DNA of 64,000 nucleotides from an uncultured Erysipelotrichaceae bacterium. GTDB taxonomy: Bacteria; Bacillota_I; Bacilli_A; Erysipelotrichales; Erysipelotrichaceae. Positions 33,445-44,644 of the stretch are shown here, piece after piece. The stretch is taken from positions 1 to 64,000 of the forward strand of contig CAKUQM010000003.1 in NCBI GenBank assembly GCA_934675465.1, given 5' to 3'. Each line of letters starts with the position of its first letter. Position 1 is the stretch's first letter. The position numbers and the translations under genes were made by a program. The notes beneath the pieces were generated by a model. The model worked only from the letters and a program-made list of their open reading frames with translations. It was not told where the DNA came from and did no database searches.

Positions 33445-33491
33445 GAAATAGTCCCTAATTATTCGCTTTATCCGGCAATTTGTTCTATCTC

Positions 33492-33542
33492 TCTTACTAA
33501 ATATCTTACTAAATATATTTCAATTACTAATTTTAGTAAGAC
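33492..33542. repeat. Tandem TCTTACTAAAT repeats with inverted arm (second element)
   Basis: TCTTACTAAAT (33492-33502) and ATCTTACTAAAT (33503-33514), 16 nt, and TTTTAGTAAGA (33531-33541). It is the second such element within 160 bp, just past the end of the AlbA_2 gene, and ends the type I restriction operon region. Confidence 0.7.
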
Positions 33543-33566
33543 ATAAGGCTGTGATTGCTTGTTATA

Positions 33567-35252
33567 TTACTTGGTTTTATCATTTACTAATATCCAGGTT
33601 GCATTTATAGATTTTTTATTTAGACATTGGACTATTCCCTTTCTGTTTAATGAATATAGTAAATTACGTATTTTATTTTCTTTTTGTTTCTCATCTAAAT
33701 TGTCTGGCAACTTATCCATTAATAAAATTCTAAAATTATTTCTTGTACCAGATTTATACTCTTCAAGATATTTAACAATTAAATTTCGATAATATTCATC
33801 ATCAAATCCCTTGTTTTTAACATATTGTTCTTTTTTTTCTAAACTTTTAGCAATATTAGCAGAAATGTAGATGTTAGGCGATCTACCTTCAATAACATTC
33901 AATTTTCTTAAATATTTAGCTTGTTCATTGGTTATTGGATGACGCTTTTGAACCTGGTCAATTAAAAATACTGTTTGCAAATCAAATTCTGGATGCTCAA
34001 ACAACAAATTCGTATAGTTTTCATCTAAGACTTTTCCATATACCGTCACTCCAACCTGATTTCCTACTGATAGATTGTAATCTGGCATAGGAAAATATTT
34101 TTCTTGTTGTATCTTAAATACTTTACGTATTCCCATAGATTGTGTGTCAATCATATTGAATTTCATCATCGTTTCCGCCAATAATTGGTTTCTATAAAAT
34201 GGTGGTGTGTAATTTTTTTGAAGAGCAACTTCAATACTTCCTGGTAAAAAAGATCCTGGATTTCTTAGTGTAATTTCATCCTCCTCTTCATCAAGGTTAA
34301 TCCTGCCCCCTAGCGCATAATTAGAATGAGCGATGCAATTATTCATTAGTTCTCTTAAAAGCCACGTATCATATTGTTTTGTTTCAAAAGGGAATAAAGT
34401 CAATTGATTAGGCATATATCGATAAGTTAAATTACGAATTCGAGAAAAAATACGATCACTTAATGTAATAAATGGAATCTTAAAGATTTGATAGTCTTTA
34501 ATATTACTTTTTGAATCATATACTCTCCATGCTGCTTCAGGCGTGTAATCGAATAAGTAATCATAATCCTCATTTCCTAACAAAAGCATGCAGGCATTTG
34601 TAATACCTCCATTTTGTATTAGTTTCATCTTTATCAAGAACTCCTCATCGCTCATAGAGTCAACTTCGCTAGAGATATGTGGCTTCTGCATCTTCTCTTT
34701 ATAATTATTTCTAGCTAATGAAATTGCATCTTTATCAAGATGTTGAATGGTAGCTCCTTTTACAAGCAATTTTGACCAATCACGATTACCCTGTTGGCGA
34801 ATTCGATCCATTTTTTCTAATGACAATGGGACAAGAGAATCTCCTTCTCTAGCATAATATAGGTCTTTCCAACCTGTTGGAATACCAGCTGTTGCTGCAG
34901 GAATCTGAAACATGATTATTCTTTTATCTTCTTTTTCAACTTCATAAATTTCAACAAACGAAATGCCACCTGTTGTTTGTAATGAAATTTCATGTTTTAG
35001 TGTATCAAGGCCACCCTTATTACGATAATTGGTGCCTATTATTTCTTTTCCTTTTTCTTTAATACCAAAAACAAGCCATCCACACTGTAAATTTCTTAAA
35101 TTAGCCTCATTAGACAAAGCAGAAAAGTATTTTCCAATCTTATCCTTATCATAATCATTATTAGCTTCTTTAAATTCTACAGTCTCGTTCTCCCAGTTAT
35201 TTATAAGACTATTTAACTTTTCCAATAACTCATCTTGTAAGTTGTTATCCAT
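33567..35252 (-). CDS. AlbA_2 (schlafen-like) DNA/RNA-binding protein with GHL-type ATPase part
   Basis: A 561-residue protein. The N-terminal AlbA_2 domain (ETVEFKEANNDYDKDKIGKY, then GWLVFGIKEKGKEIIGT) is followed by a HATPase_c_4-like part (LLRELMNNCIAHSNYALGG, then LRNPGSFLPGSIEVAL) and a winged-helix C-terminus. Proteins of this type often accompany type I restriction operons, where their role is not settled. It is the last gene of the operon, 207 bp after the DUF262 gene. The gap holds only AT-rich sequence. Confidence 0.8.
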   Translation of the reverse strand: MDNNLQDELLEKLNSLINNWENETVEFKEANNDYDKDKIGKYFSALSNEANLRNLQCGWLVFGIKEKGKEIIGTNYRNKGGLDTLKHEISLQTTGGISFVEIYEVEKEDKRIIMFQIPAATAGIPTGWKDLYYAREGDSLVPLSLEKMDRIRQQGNRDWSKLLVKGATIQHLDKDAISLARNNYKEKMQKPHISSEVDSMSDEEFLIKMKLIQNGGITNACMLLLGNEDYDYLFDYTPEAAWRVYDSKSNIKDYQIFKIPFITLSDRIFSRIRNLTYRYMPNQLTLFPFETKQYDTWLLRELMNNCIAHSNYALGGRINLDEEEDEITLRNPGSFLPGSIEVALQKNYTPPFYRNQLLAETMMKFNMIDTQSMGIRKVFKIQQEKYFPMPDYNLSVGNQVGVTVYGKVLDENYTNLLFEHPEFDLQTVFLIDQVQKRHPITNEQAKYLRKLNVIEGRSPNIYISANIAKSLEKKEQYVKNKGFDDEYYRNLIVKYLEEYKSGTRNNFRILLMDKLPDNLDEKQKENKIRNLLYSLNRKGIVQCLNKKSINATWILVNDKTK

Positions 35253-35459
35253 TTATATTCCTCCTTGCCCAGTTTATTTGCCGTGTATTATTAAGTTTTA
35301 ATATATTAATCTTTTCTTTCTAAGTAGGTGTAATCTTGTTTTTTAAATCAACAATTAAATTTTTATTAAAGTTCTTTTTTTGTTTATATTTTTTTCGATT
35401 AAATTCAAAATTCTTTAAAAATGTAATAATCAGCTTGATATACACCAACGTTCAAGTTA

Positions 35460-37238
35460 TTACTTATCTAATTTCATATAAGCTTTCTTTACAATCTGTG
35501 CCATTAACAGCCTTCTTTTATCTAAAAACTCTTGATATAGCATATTTTCAAAGTTTTCAGGTAATGCATTCTGTTCACAAGCAAGTTTAAATGCCTCTTC
35601 GCCAAGTTTATTTCTATATCTCTCAACATACTCCATTGGTGGCGCATCAGAAATATCAATGTTTGTTTGATAATCCAAATATGTAAAATTAGCTATTTGA
35701 TTTCTATCACGATCATTATCGAATCCTATTTTTTCAAGATAGTTTTTAGGGAAAATATGATGTTTATCTACTGAGTTCTTATTTCCGTTTGCTCCTAAGA
35801 CTAGATACTGTGATAACGGTGCAGTACTAAATAACATTGGTGTTCCCAAAACATTAATTGCAGCTATATATCCATACCAAGCCGGAGATGTTGCGGATGA
35901 ACTATTTAATTCTGCAGGCAATGAATATGTAAAATAATCATCAGTGAATTTATTAGAAATTATTGAATCAAGATATCTTACAAATTCATCTGCTGTTTTA
36001 ACATCTCTTAAATCCGCAAACTGTTTCTCGACCTCGGTTTCTGTTGAACCCGTATAAAACAAGGTAATCGTAGACATGAATATCCACTTACGTATTATTT
36101 TTTGAAGTTCTAAAGACGGTACATTGTAATCGTATTTTCCAATTAGATATAAAACATAACTAAAAACTACCGCATTAGTTGATGCAACAAAACTTCCCTT
36201 TAGATAACCAGCTGTAGCAAAAATATTCATAAAAGCATGCCAATTATTTAGATTAGTTACAACATCTAATGACTCTTTGAAAATCTTTAAATTTTCTTCG
36301 CGAACATCTTGTGTTATTTTTCCTGTTTTCAAGTTTTTACCACGAAGTAACATATAAGCATAACGTAAACGAGCTCTTTTAAAGCCTACACCAACAGCCA
36401 TTCTTATAAGATGAGAGGGATCAACTTCAAGAATTTGATTATATGATGTCCCATTGTTTGGTATTCTTGATTCAGCACAAAACTTATCAATCTTCTCATG
36501 AACATCATTGTCATAAACAGCAATTAACGTTTCAATAAAGTTTTTCTCGGTTAAATTTTGACCGCCCGAATTTACACGGACGAAAATGTCCGCAACATCT
36601 TCTTCATCAGCCTTTGCGTTGATTTTTAAAGTTGGCAAAGAATAAATTCCAAGATCGAGCAAATCTTTTATATTATCTTCAATAGTATCTTCATCATCTT
36701 CTGTTAATATAGGCTCGTTGTTCTTTTCTCTTGCTTGATTGACTGTCTTAATGTATGCTTTTCTAAATTTAGAAATAATGTGTTCTTGATCGGCTTCAAA
36801 TGCTGCACTTATGTCACTAATCCATTCTGGATTGCGTTCATAAGCCAGTGTCCAAACAGCAAATTCTCTAGTTAAGGGGTTGAAAGAAATACGGATTCTC
36901 TTATCTTCATAGTTTTTATCCTTGATAGAAACCCCATGCATCGCTGCAAGCAATGCAGTCAAACGTTGTTGTCCATCAATCACCAAATCATCTGGACGCT
37001 TATAGATTTTATCATTAGTTCCAATATGGCTAGTATTTTCATAATCTTCAGGGGATGACCAAAGCATGATATAACCAATCGGATAACCCTTCATCATTGA
37101 ATCAAGTAATTCACGAACTTTACTATCTTTCCACACAAAAGGACGTTGTAAATCAGGTAGACCAATTCTTCCATTCCTAACATCGTTTAAAAGATCTCCT
37201 ACTTTACTTGGTATATTATCGTACAATTCCTTCCCCAC
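35460..37238 (-). CDS. GmrSD-like DUF262/DUF1524 protein
   Basis: A 592-residue protein. The N-terminal DUF262 part is ParB-like with LPDLQRPFVWKDSKVRELLDS and the DGQQRLTAL motif (about residues 89-97). The C-terminal DUF1524 part has the HNH-type KHHIFPKNYLEKIG. Known relatives (GmrSD, BrxU) are NTP-dependent type IV enzymes that cut modified DNA. It is encoded in the type I restriction operon, 50 bp after hsdR, so it may add restriction of modified phage DNA. Confidence 0.88.
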   Translation of the reverse strand: MGKELYDNIPSKVGDLLNDVRNGRIGLPDLQRPFVWKDSKVRELLDSMMKGYPIGYIMLWSSPEDYENTSHIGTNDKIYKRPDDLVIDGQQRLTALLAAMHGVSIKDKNYEDKRIRISFNPLTREFAVWTLAYERNPEWISDISAAFEADQEHIISKFRKAYIKTVNQAREKNNEPILTEDDEDTIEDNIKDLLDLGIYSLPTLKINAKADEEDVADIFVRVNSGGQNLTEKNFIETLIAVYDNDVHEKIDKFCAESRIPNNGTSYNQILEVDPSHLIRMAVGVGFKRARLRYAYMLLRGKNLKTGKITQDVREENLKIFKESLDVVTNLNNWHAFMNIFATAGYLKGSFVASTNAVVFSYVLYLIGKYDYNVPSLELQKIIRKWIFMSTITLFYTGSTETEVEKQFADLRDVKTADEFVRYLDSIISNKFTDDYFTYSLPAELNSSSATSPAWYGYIAAINVLGTPMLFSTAPLSQYLVLGANGNKNSVDKHHIFPKNYLEKIGFDNDRDRNQIANFTYLDYQTNIDISDAPPMEYVERYRNKLGEEAFKLACEQNALPENFENMLYQEFLDKRRLLMAQIVKKAYMKLDK

Positions 37239-37288
37239 AGTTCTATTTCCTTTCTTTCCTTCATTTCAAATTTTGCTTGCTTTAAAGA

Positions 37289-40200
37289 CTATTTATTCTT
37301 ATCTTCTTTCTTTTTATCGGCCTCATATTTAATTCCGCTATCAGCCATCATTAATGATGGGCCACCAAACATCGAATCACTATAATCAAAATCATCTTGT
37401 TTCTTTGCAGTAAACATACTACCTACTCCAAAGAACTCATCAAAGAATGATTTTAGTTTATCTTTAACAGTTTGCTTCTTAAGTTCTCTATTATTGCTTC
37501 CGCCAAAACGAGACATTGGTGGCAACAACTTATCTAAGCTAGTACCTATTGTTTTTATCTCGCCATCACGGAAAGAACTTTCCATAAACTTTCTTGTCTC
37601 AGTTTCTTTTAATCTTTCTTCAGTAATAATCTTTTCAAGTTCTTCTTCACGTTTGCTTTCAATATAAGCATTCCATTCAGCTAAGACATCATCAACATCA
37701 TTAATACCAGCAATAAAACTTTCGATTAATGCTTTCTTACTTCTTAATTCTGGACTAGCACTAATGGCTTTATTTATAGAAATGAGTACTTCTTTATCTT
37801 CACAATTATTATCATGATATTTTTTAACTAGTAAAAGAATGTAATCTATGTTAATTTCAATTTGTTTAATAAGTTCAATTTCAAATACTATGTCGTCACT
37901 GATATCTGTATTTTGATGTTTATTTGGCTTCCATTCATCTCTTATATCCTGATATCTACTTGAATAGTCTTGGAAATCTCTTTCACTTAATATTTCTTTA
38001 CCAACAAATTCATCAAAAGAAGATAATAAATTCTTCATTCTTAAAATTGCACCAAACAAATTAATGAAGTTCTTCTTATTTTGTTCACCTTCAATTCTTG
38101 GCTGGCTAAGCGGGAACTTCTCACAAAGTTCTTTTATTAAATCAACATAACCCTTATGTTTAATTCCTTCATCATCTTCATAACCATAGTAATAATCAGC
38201 AAACTTTCTAATCAAGACAATACCACTTGCGTTCTTATCACCAAATAAAGATATTGCGGTATCTACACGCTTTTGAAGATTTCTAAAACAAACAATATTT
38301 CCATAAGTCTTAATCGAATTTAAAATACGATTAGTTCTAGAGAAAGCTTGAATTAAACCGTGCATCTTTAGATTCTTATCTACCCATAATGTATTTAAAG
38401 TAGTCGCATCAAAACCAGTTAAGAACATATTAACAACTATCAATAAATCTAGTTCTTTATTCTTCATACGTAGTGATACATCCTTATAGTAGTTTTGGAA
38501 CTTATCACCATCAGTTGAATAATTAGTTTGGAACATTTCGTTATAATCTTTAATTGCTGCCTCTAAGAAATCTCTAGATGGTTGATCTAGAGAAGAAGTA
38601 TCTTCCGAATTCTCTTCATCTAAAAGACCGCCTTCAGGTTCAGCCTCATTTGCGCCATAACTAAAGATAGTAGCAATTCTAAGCTTCTTTGTAGGATCAG
38701 CAACCATCTGTCTCTTGAATTCTTGATAATACATCTTAGCCATTGGAATATTAGCTACCGCAAAAATAGAGTTAAAGCCACTCAGTCTTTGTTTATTCTT
38801 AATCTCTTCAATAGCACCATGCTTATTAGAAGCTACTTCTGATATATTAGAAAGAACATTATAAACATAAGTTTTATCACCTCTATAAGTCTTACGATCA
38901 AAATTATCTAGGATATATTGAGTAACAAGTTTAATACGTTCAGGATTCATCATAGCCTTCTCACGATCTATATCCCAAACTTGTTCATCTTCAACTTCAT
39001 CATCAATGTCCATTGTCTTAATATAATCAACTCTAAACGGAAGAACATTACCATCATTAATCGCATCAACAATTGTATATGTATGTAATTGATCACCAAA
39101 TGTTTGTTCGGTTGTAAAGAACTCTGGTCGTTTAACTCTTTCAGTATTTCCTGCAAAAATAGGTGTACCAGTGAAACCAAACAAATGATATTTCTTAAAA
39201 CTCTTAACGATAGAAGAATGCATCTCACCAAATTGGCTTCTATGGCATTCATCAAAAATAATCACAACATGTTTATTGTAAACATCATGATTCTTATTGC
39301 CTTTAATGAAAGTGGATAATTTTTGGATTGTTGTAATTATGATACGAGCATTAGGATCTTCTAATTGTTTCTTTAACACTGCAGTTGAAGTATTACTATT
39401 AGCAGCACCCTTTTCGAAACGATCATATTCTTTCATTGTTTGATAGTCTAAATCTTTACGGTCAACCACAAACAAGACTTTATCAATATATGACAAATGA
39501 GAAGCTAATCTAGCAGTCTTAAAAGAAGTTAATGTTTTACCTGAACCAGTTGTATGCCAAATATAACCACCACCTTCAATAGAACCATATTTCTTATAAT
39601 TATTCGCAATCTCAATTCTATTTAAAATACGCTCGGTTGCAGTTATTTGATATGGTCTCATAACCAACAACAAATTCTCGGAAGTAAACACACAATACTT
39701 TGTTAAGATATTCAAGATTGTATGTCTTGCAAAGAAAGTCTTAGTAAAATCCACTAAATCAGTAATGACGGTATTATTAGAATCTGCCCAATAACTAGTA
39801 AATTCAAAGCTATTACTTGTCTTAGATTTCTTTGAACTATTAATCGCATTAAAACGAGTACTATTAGAATAATACTTAGTATTAGTGCCATTAGATATTA
39901 CAAAGATTTGGGCATACTCAAACAAACCACATCCAGCCCAAAACGAATCTCTTTGATATCTATCTATTTGATTAAAGGCTTCCTTAATTGCCACACCTCT
40001 TCTTTTTAATTCAACATGCACCAAAGGAAAACCATTAACCAAAATAGTTACATCATATCTATTATTGTACTTAGCACCATCATCTTTACTAACCTCATAT
40101 TGATTAATAACCTGTAAGTAATTATTATGAATATTCTTCTTATCAATTAAAGTTATATTCTTAGTACTTCTATCATCCCTCTTTAATACTTGGATATTAT

Positions 40201-40513
40201 CTTCCTGAATCTTTCTTGTCTTTTCAACTATGCCTTCATTTTGATTAGCGATGCTATCTTTAAAAAACCTTTCCCATTCATTATCAGTAAAGTGATAATC
40301 ATTTAATTTCTCTAATTGTAATCTTAAATTAGACACTAAATCTTTCTCACTATTTATTTTTAGATACTCATAGCCTTGCTCTTGAAGCATACGAATAAAT
40401 TCAGCTTCTAAAGCAGCTTCTGATTGATAATTTGTTGAACGAGATTTAACTGGTTCATATTCAGTAACAACTGTATTTTCGCTAGTCTCAGCAACGATAT
40501 TGAAATATGACAT
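37289..40513 (-). CDS. hsdR: Type I restriction enzyme HsdR
   Basis: A 1074-residue motor/nuclease subunit. The N-terminal PD-(D/E)xK nuclease is visible as NRYDVTILVNGFPLVHVELKRRG (about residues 146-168). The SF2 translocase has WHTTGSGKTLTSF (Walker A), IIFDECHRSQFG (Walker B), FGFTGTPIF and DATTLNTLWVDK. It uses ATP to move DNA and cleave it when HsdMS meets unmethylated sites. It lies 23 bp after hsdS. Confidence 0.96.
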   Translation of the reverse strand: MSYFNIVAETSENTVVTEYEPVKSRSTNYQSEAALEAEFIRMLQEQGYEYLKINSEKDLVSNLRLQLEKLNDYHFTDNEWERFFKDSIANQNEGIVEKTRKIQEDNIQVLKRDDRSTKNITLIDKKNIHNNYLQVINQYEVSKDDGAKYNNRYDVTILVNGFPLVHVELKRRGVAIKEAFNQIDRYQRDSFWAGCGLFEYAQIFVISNGTNTKYYSNSTRFNAINSSKKSKTSNSFEFTSYWADSNNTVITDLVDFTKTFFARHTILNILTKYCVFTSENLLLVMRPYQITATERILNRIEIANNYKKYGSIEGGGYIWHTTGSGKTLTSFKTARLASHLSYIDKVLFVVDRKDLDYQTMKEYDRFEKGAANSNTSTAVLKKQLEDPNARIIITTIQKLSTFIKGNKNHDVYNKHVVIIFDECHRSQFGEMHSSIVKSFKKYHLFGFTGTPIFAGNTERVKRPEFFTTEQTFGDQLHTYTIVDAINDGNVLPFRVDYIKTMDIDDEVEDEQVWDIDREKAMMNPERIKLVTQYILDNFDRKTYRGDKTYVYNVLSNISEVASNKHGAIEEIKNKQRLSGFNSIFAVANIPMAKMYYQEFKRQMVADPTKKLRIATIFSYGANEAEPEGGLLDEENSEDTSSLDQPSRDFLEAAIKDYNEMFQTNYSTDGDKFQNYYKDVSLRMKNKELDLLIVVNMFLTGFDATTLNTLWVDKNLKMHGLIQAFSRTNRILNSIKTYGNIVCFRNLQKRVDTAISLFGDKNASGIVLIRKFADYYYGYEDDEGIKHKGYVDLIKELCEKFPLSQPRIEGEQNKKNFINLFGAILRMKNLLSSFDEFVGKEILSERDFQDYSSRYQDIRDEWKPNKHQNTDISDDIVFEIELIKQIEINIDYILLLVKKYHDNNCEDKEVLISINKAISASPELRSKKALIESFIAGINDVDDVLAEWNAYIESKREEELEKIITEERLKETETRKFMESSFRDGEIKTIGTSLDKLLPPMSRFGGSNNRELKKQTVKDKLKSFFDEFFGVGSMFTAKKQDDFDYSDSMFGGPSLMMADSGIKYEADKKKEDKNK

Positions 40514-40536
40514 GGATGATTCTCCTTTATATTATT

Positions 40537-42362
<1,826 letters not shown>

Positions 42363-42366
<4 letters not shown>

Positions 42367-43019
42367 TTCCTCACCTTTGTTAAGCGTAAACTATTTTTCG
42401 TTTCTTCCAATATATTCTTATCAGTCATTTCCTTATCTAATCGATTTAATTCGTTTAGCGTTTCTTGTATATTAATATCTTTAAGGTTTTGTTTGCTTTG
42501 TTTAATAAAATCTTCTAAGTTTATTGATATTCCGTTTTCTTGCTTTTTATTTTCTAAATTTTTCAACATTATTCGTTGTTGATATATTTTCATTAATAAA
42601 TCAGTATATAAAGAAACGAACCTTCCCATTATTTCACCCAGTTCCCCATCGAATACCATAGAAATCTCTAATGCTAAATTTTTAAGATCTTCTCGTTTTT
42701 TTAGTAATATATTTTGTTCATCTTGATGTAAAGGTTTTGAAATGGCCGGCGTTACCTCTTCCAAATCAGAACTATTTGTCAAAAGAGCAAATTCATATTC
42801 ACATGAGAATATGAAAGAGTCCTTCATATTTATCAAGCTTTTATTTTCACTAAAAAGAGAATATATCATGTTGAATTTCTTATAACAAGATAATCTTCTA
42901 TCAAATAATTGTTGCTTATTGCTTAAAGCAATTTGCTGTTTCGTTTGGTATAACGCAAGCAGTGCTATCACTATTGATATCAATGAAACAATAATATTAA
43001 TTGCGTCTGATAAACTCAT
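42363..43019 (-). CDS. Small membrane-anchored coiled-coil protein inside the hsd operon
   Basis: A 218-residue protein not recognised as any known Hsd subunit. Residues 6-25 (AINIIVSLISIVIALLALYQ) are one transmembrane helix; the rest is charged and helical, with predicted coiled-coil stretches (KKREDLKNLALEIS, LNELNRLDKEMTDKN). It overlaps hsdM by four bases and hsdS by four bases (ATGA type), so it is translated in step with both. It may tether or regulate the complex. No catalytic motif is visible. Confidence 0.8.
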
Positions 43020-44626
43020 CCTTCTATCTCCACGATAATCTTATCAATTTCTTCTCTTAGTTTTTGTTCTCTTGCAACGATCTCTTTAATCTCACCATTC
43101 AACTTAACAATATCAATCTTCTCTCTAGTGTCTTCTTGTTCAACGTAAGTTGATACAGATAAGTTATATTTATTTTCTTCTATTTCTTCAAAAGAAGTTA
43201 GATGAGCTACGTATTGGACATCTTCTCTCTTTGTATAGATATCAACAATATTACTAATGTTTTCATCAGTTAGTTTGTTATTGTTTGTTACTTTAACACA
43301 TTCTTTAGATGCATCAATAAATAGTACTTTGTTGTCTTGTTTATTCTTCTTAAGAACCATGATACAAGTAGCTATTGATGTGCCAAAGAATAAGTTAGAT
43401 GGTAATTGAATTACACAATCAACGAAGTTGTTTGTAATTAGATATTTTCTAATAGTTTGTTCAGCACCGCCTCTATACATAATTCCTGGGAAACAAACAA
43501 TACAAGCTGTACCATTAGAAGCTAACCAAGAAAGACAATGCATAATGAAAGCTAAGTCTGCTTTACTCTTTGGAGCCAATACACCAGCAGGCGAGAATCT
43601 AGGGTCGTTGATTAATAAAGGATTATCATCACCTGCCCACTTAATAGAATAAGGTGGATTAGATACAATTAATTCAAATGGTTCATCATCCCAATGTTGA
43701 GGGCTGATTAAAGTATCTTCACACGCAATGTTAAACTTATCAAAACCAACATCATGCAAGAACATATTAATACGACATAAGTTATATGTAGTAACATTCT
43801 TTTCTTGACCATAGAAACCGGTTCTAATCGCATCCTTACCTAATACTTTTTCAGCCTTTAATAGTAATGAGCCAGAACCACAAGCTGGGTCATATACTTT
43901 GTTAACTTCAGTTTTTCCTACAACACCTAATCTAGTTAATAATTCAGAAACATCAGCAGGAGTGAAAAACTCACCACCTGATTTACCCGCATTAGACGCA
44001 TACATTGTCATAAGGTATTCGTAGGCATCACCGAAGGCGTCGATATCATGATTCTTAACATCACCAAGTCTCATATTTGCTACACCATTCAATAACTTGC
44101 GAAGACTTTCGTTTCTCTTTAAAACCGTTGCGCCTAGCTTATTACTATTAACATCAAAATCATCAAACAAACCTGCAAAGTTAGATTCTGATTCGCTGCC
44201 CTTTGCAGAGTTTTCAATATTATCAAATACTATTTCTAATAATTCATTCAAGTTATCTTTTGTATTTCTTGTATTGCCATCTCTATCAATAAAAGTAGCC
44301 GAATCACTTTCACTAGCTTTTAAGACATTTGAAAATAATTGAGAAGGAAGAATAAAGAAACCCTTTGTTTCAATCAGGTCATCTCTTTGAGTAAGTGCTT
44401 CATCATCACTTAAGTTTTCGTAGTTAAAACCAGTATTCCCAGCTTCCTCTTCACCCTTATTAATATAGTTTGTAATATTCTCTGAGATATATCTATAGAA
44501 CATTGTTCCAAGCACATAGTTCTTGAAATCCCATCCATCTACAGCACCCCTTAGTTCATCCGCAATAGCCCATATTGCTCTATGAAGTTCATCTCTTTCT
44601 TGTTCTTTTTTATTGTCGATTGCCAT
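43016..44626 (-). CDS. hsdM: Type I DNA methyltransferase HsdM
   Basis: A 536-residue N6-adenine methyltransferase. The SAM-binding motif is VYDPACGSGSLLLKAE and the catalytic motif IV is NPPYSIKW; the N-terminal HsdM_N domain begins LHRAIWAIADELRGAVDGWDF. It modifies host DNA with HsdS and is needed for restriction. It starts 18 bp after the addA stop, so it may be read from the addAB transcript. Confidence 0.97.
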   Translation of the reverse strand: MAIDNKKEQERDELHRAIWAIADELRGAVDGWDFKNYVLGTMFYRYISENITNYINKGEEEAGNTGFNYENLSDDEALTQRDDLIETKGFFILPSQLFSNVLKASESDSATFIDRDGNTRNTKDNLNELLEIVFDNIENSAKGSESESNFAGLFDDFDVNSNKLGATVLKRNESLRKLLNGVANMRLGDVKNHDIDAFGDAYEYLMTMYASNAGKSGGEFFTPADVSELLTRLGVVGKTEVNKVYDPACGSGSLLLKAEKVLGKDAIRTGFYGQEKNVTTYNLCRINMFLHDVGFDKFNIACEDTLISPQHWDDEPFELIVSNPPYSIKWAGDDNPLLINDPRFSPAGVLAPKSKADLAFIMHCLSWLASNGTACIVCFPGIMYRGGAEQTIRKYLITNNFVDCVIQLPSNLFFGTSIATCIMVLKKNKQDNKVLFIDASKECVKVTNNNKLTDENISNIVDIYTKREDVQYVAHLTSFEEIEENKYNLSVSTYVEQEDTREKIDIVKLNGEIKEIVAREQKLREEIDKIIVEIEG

Positions 44627-44644
44627 AATATTTTCTCCCTTTAA

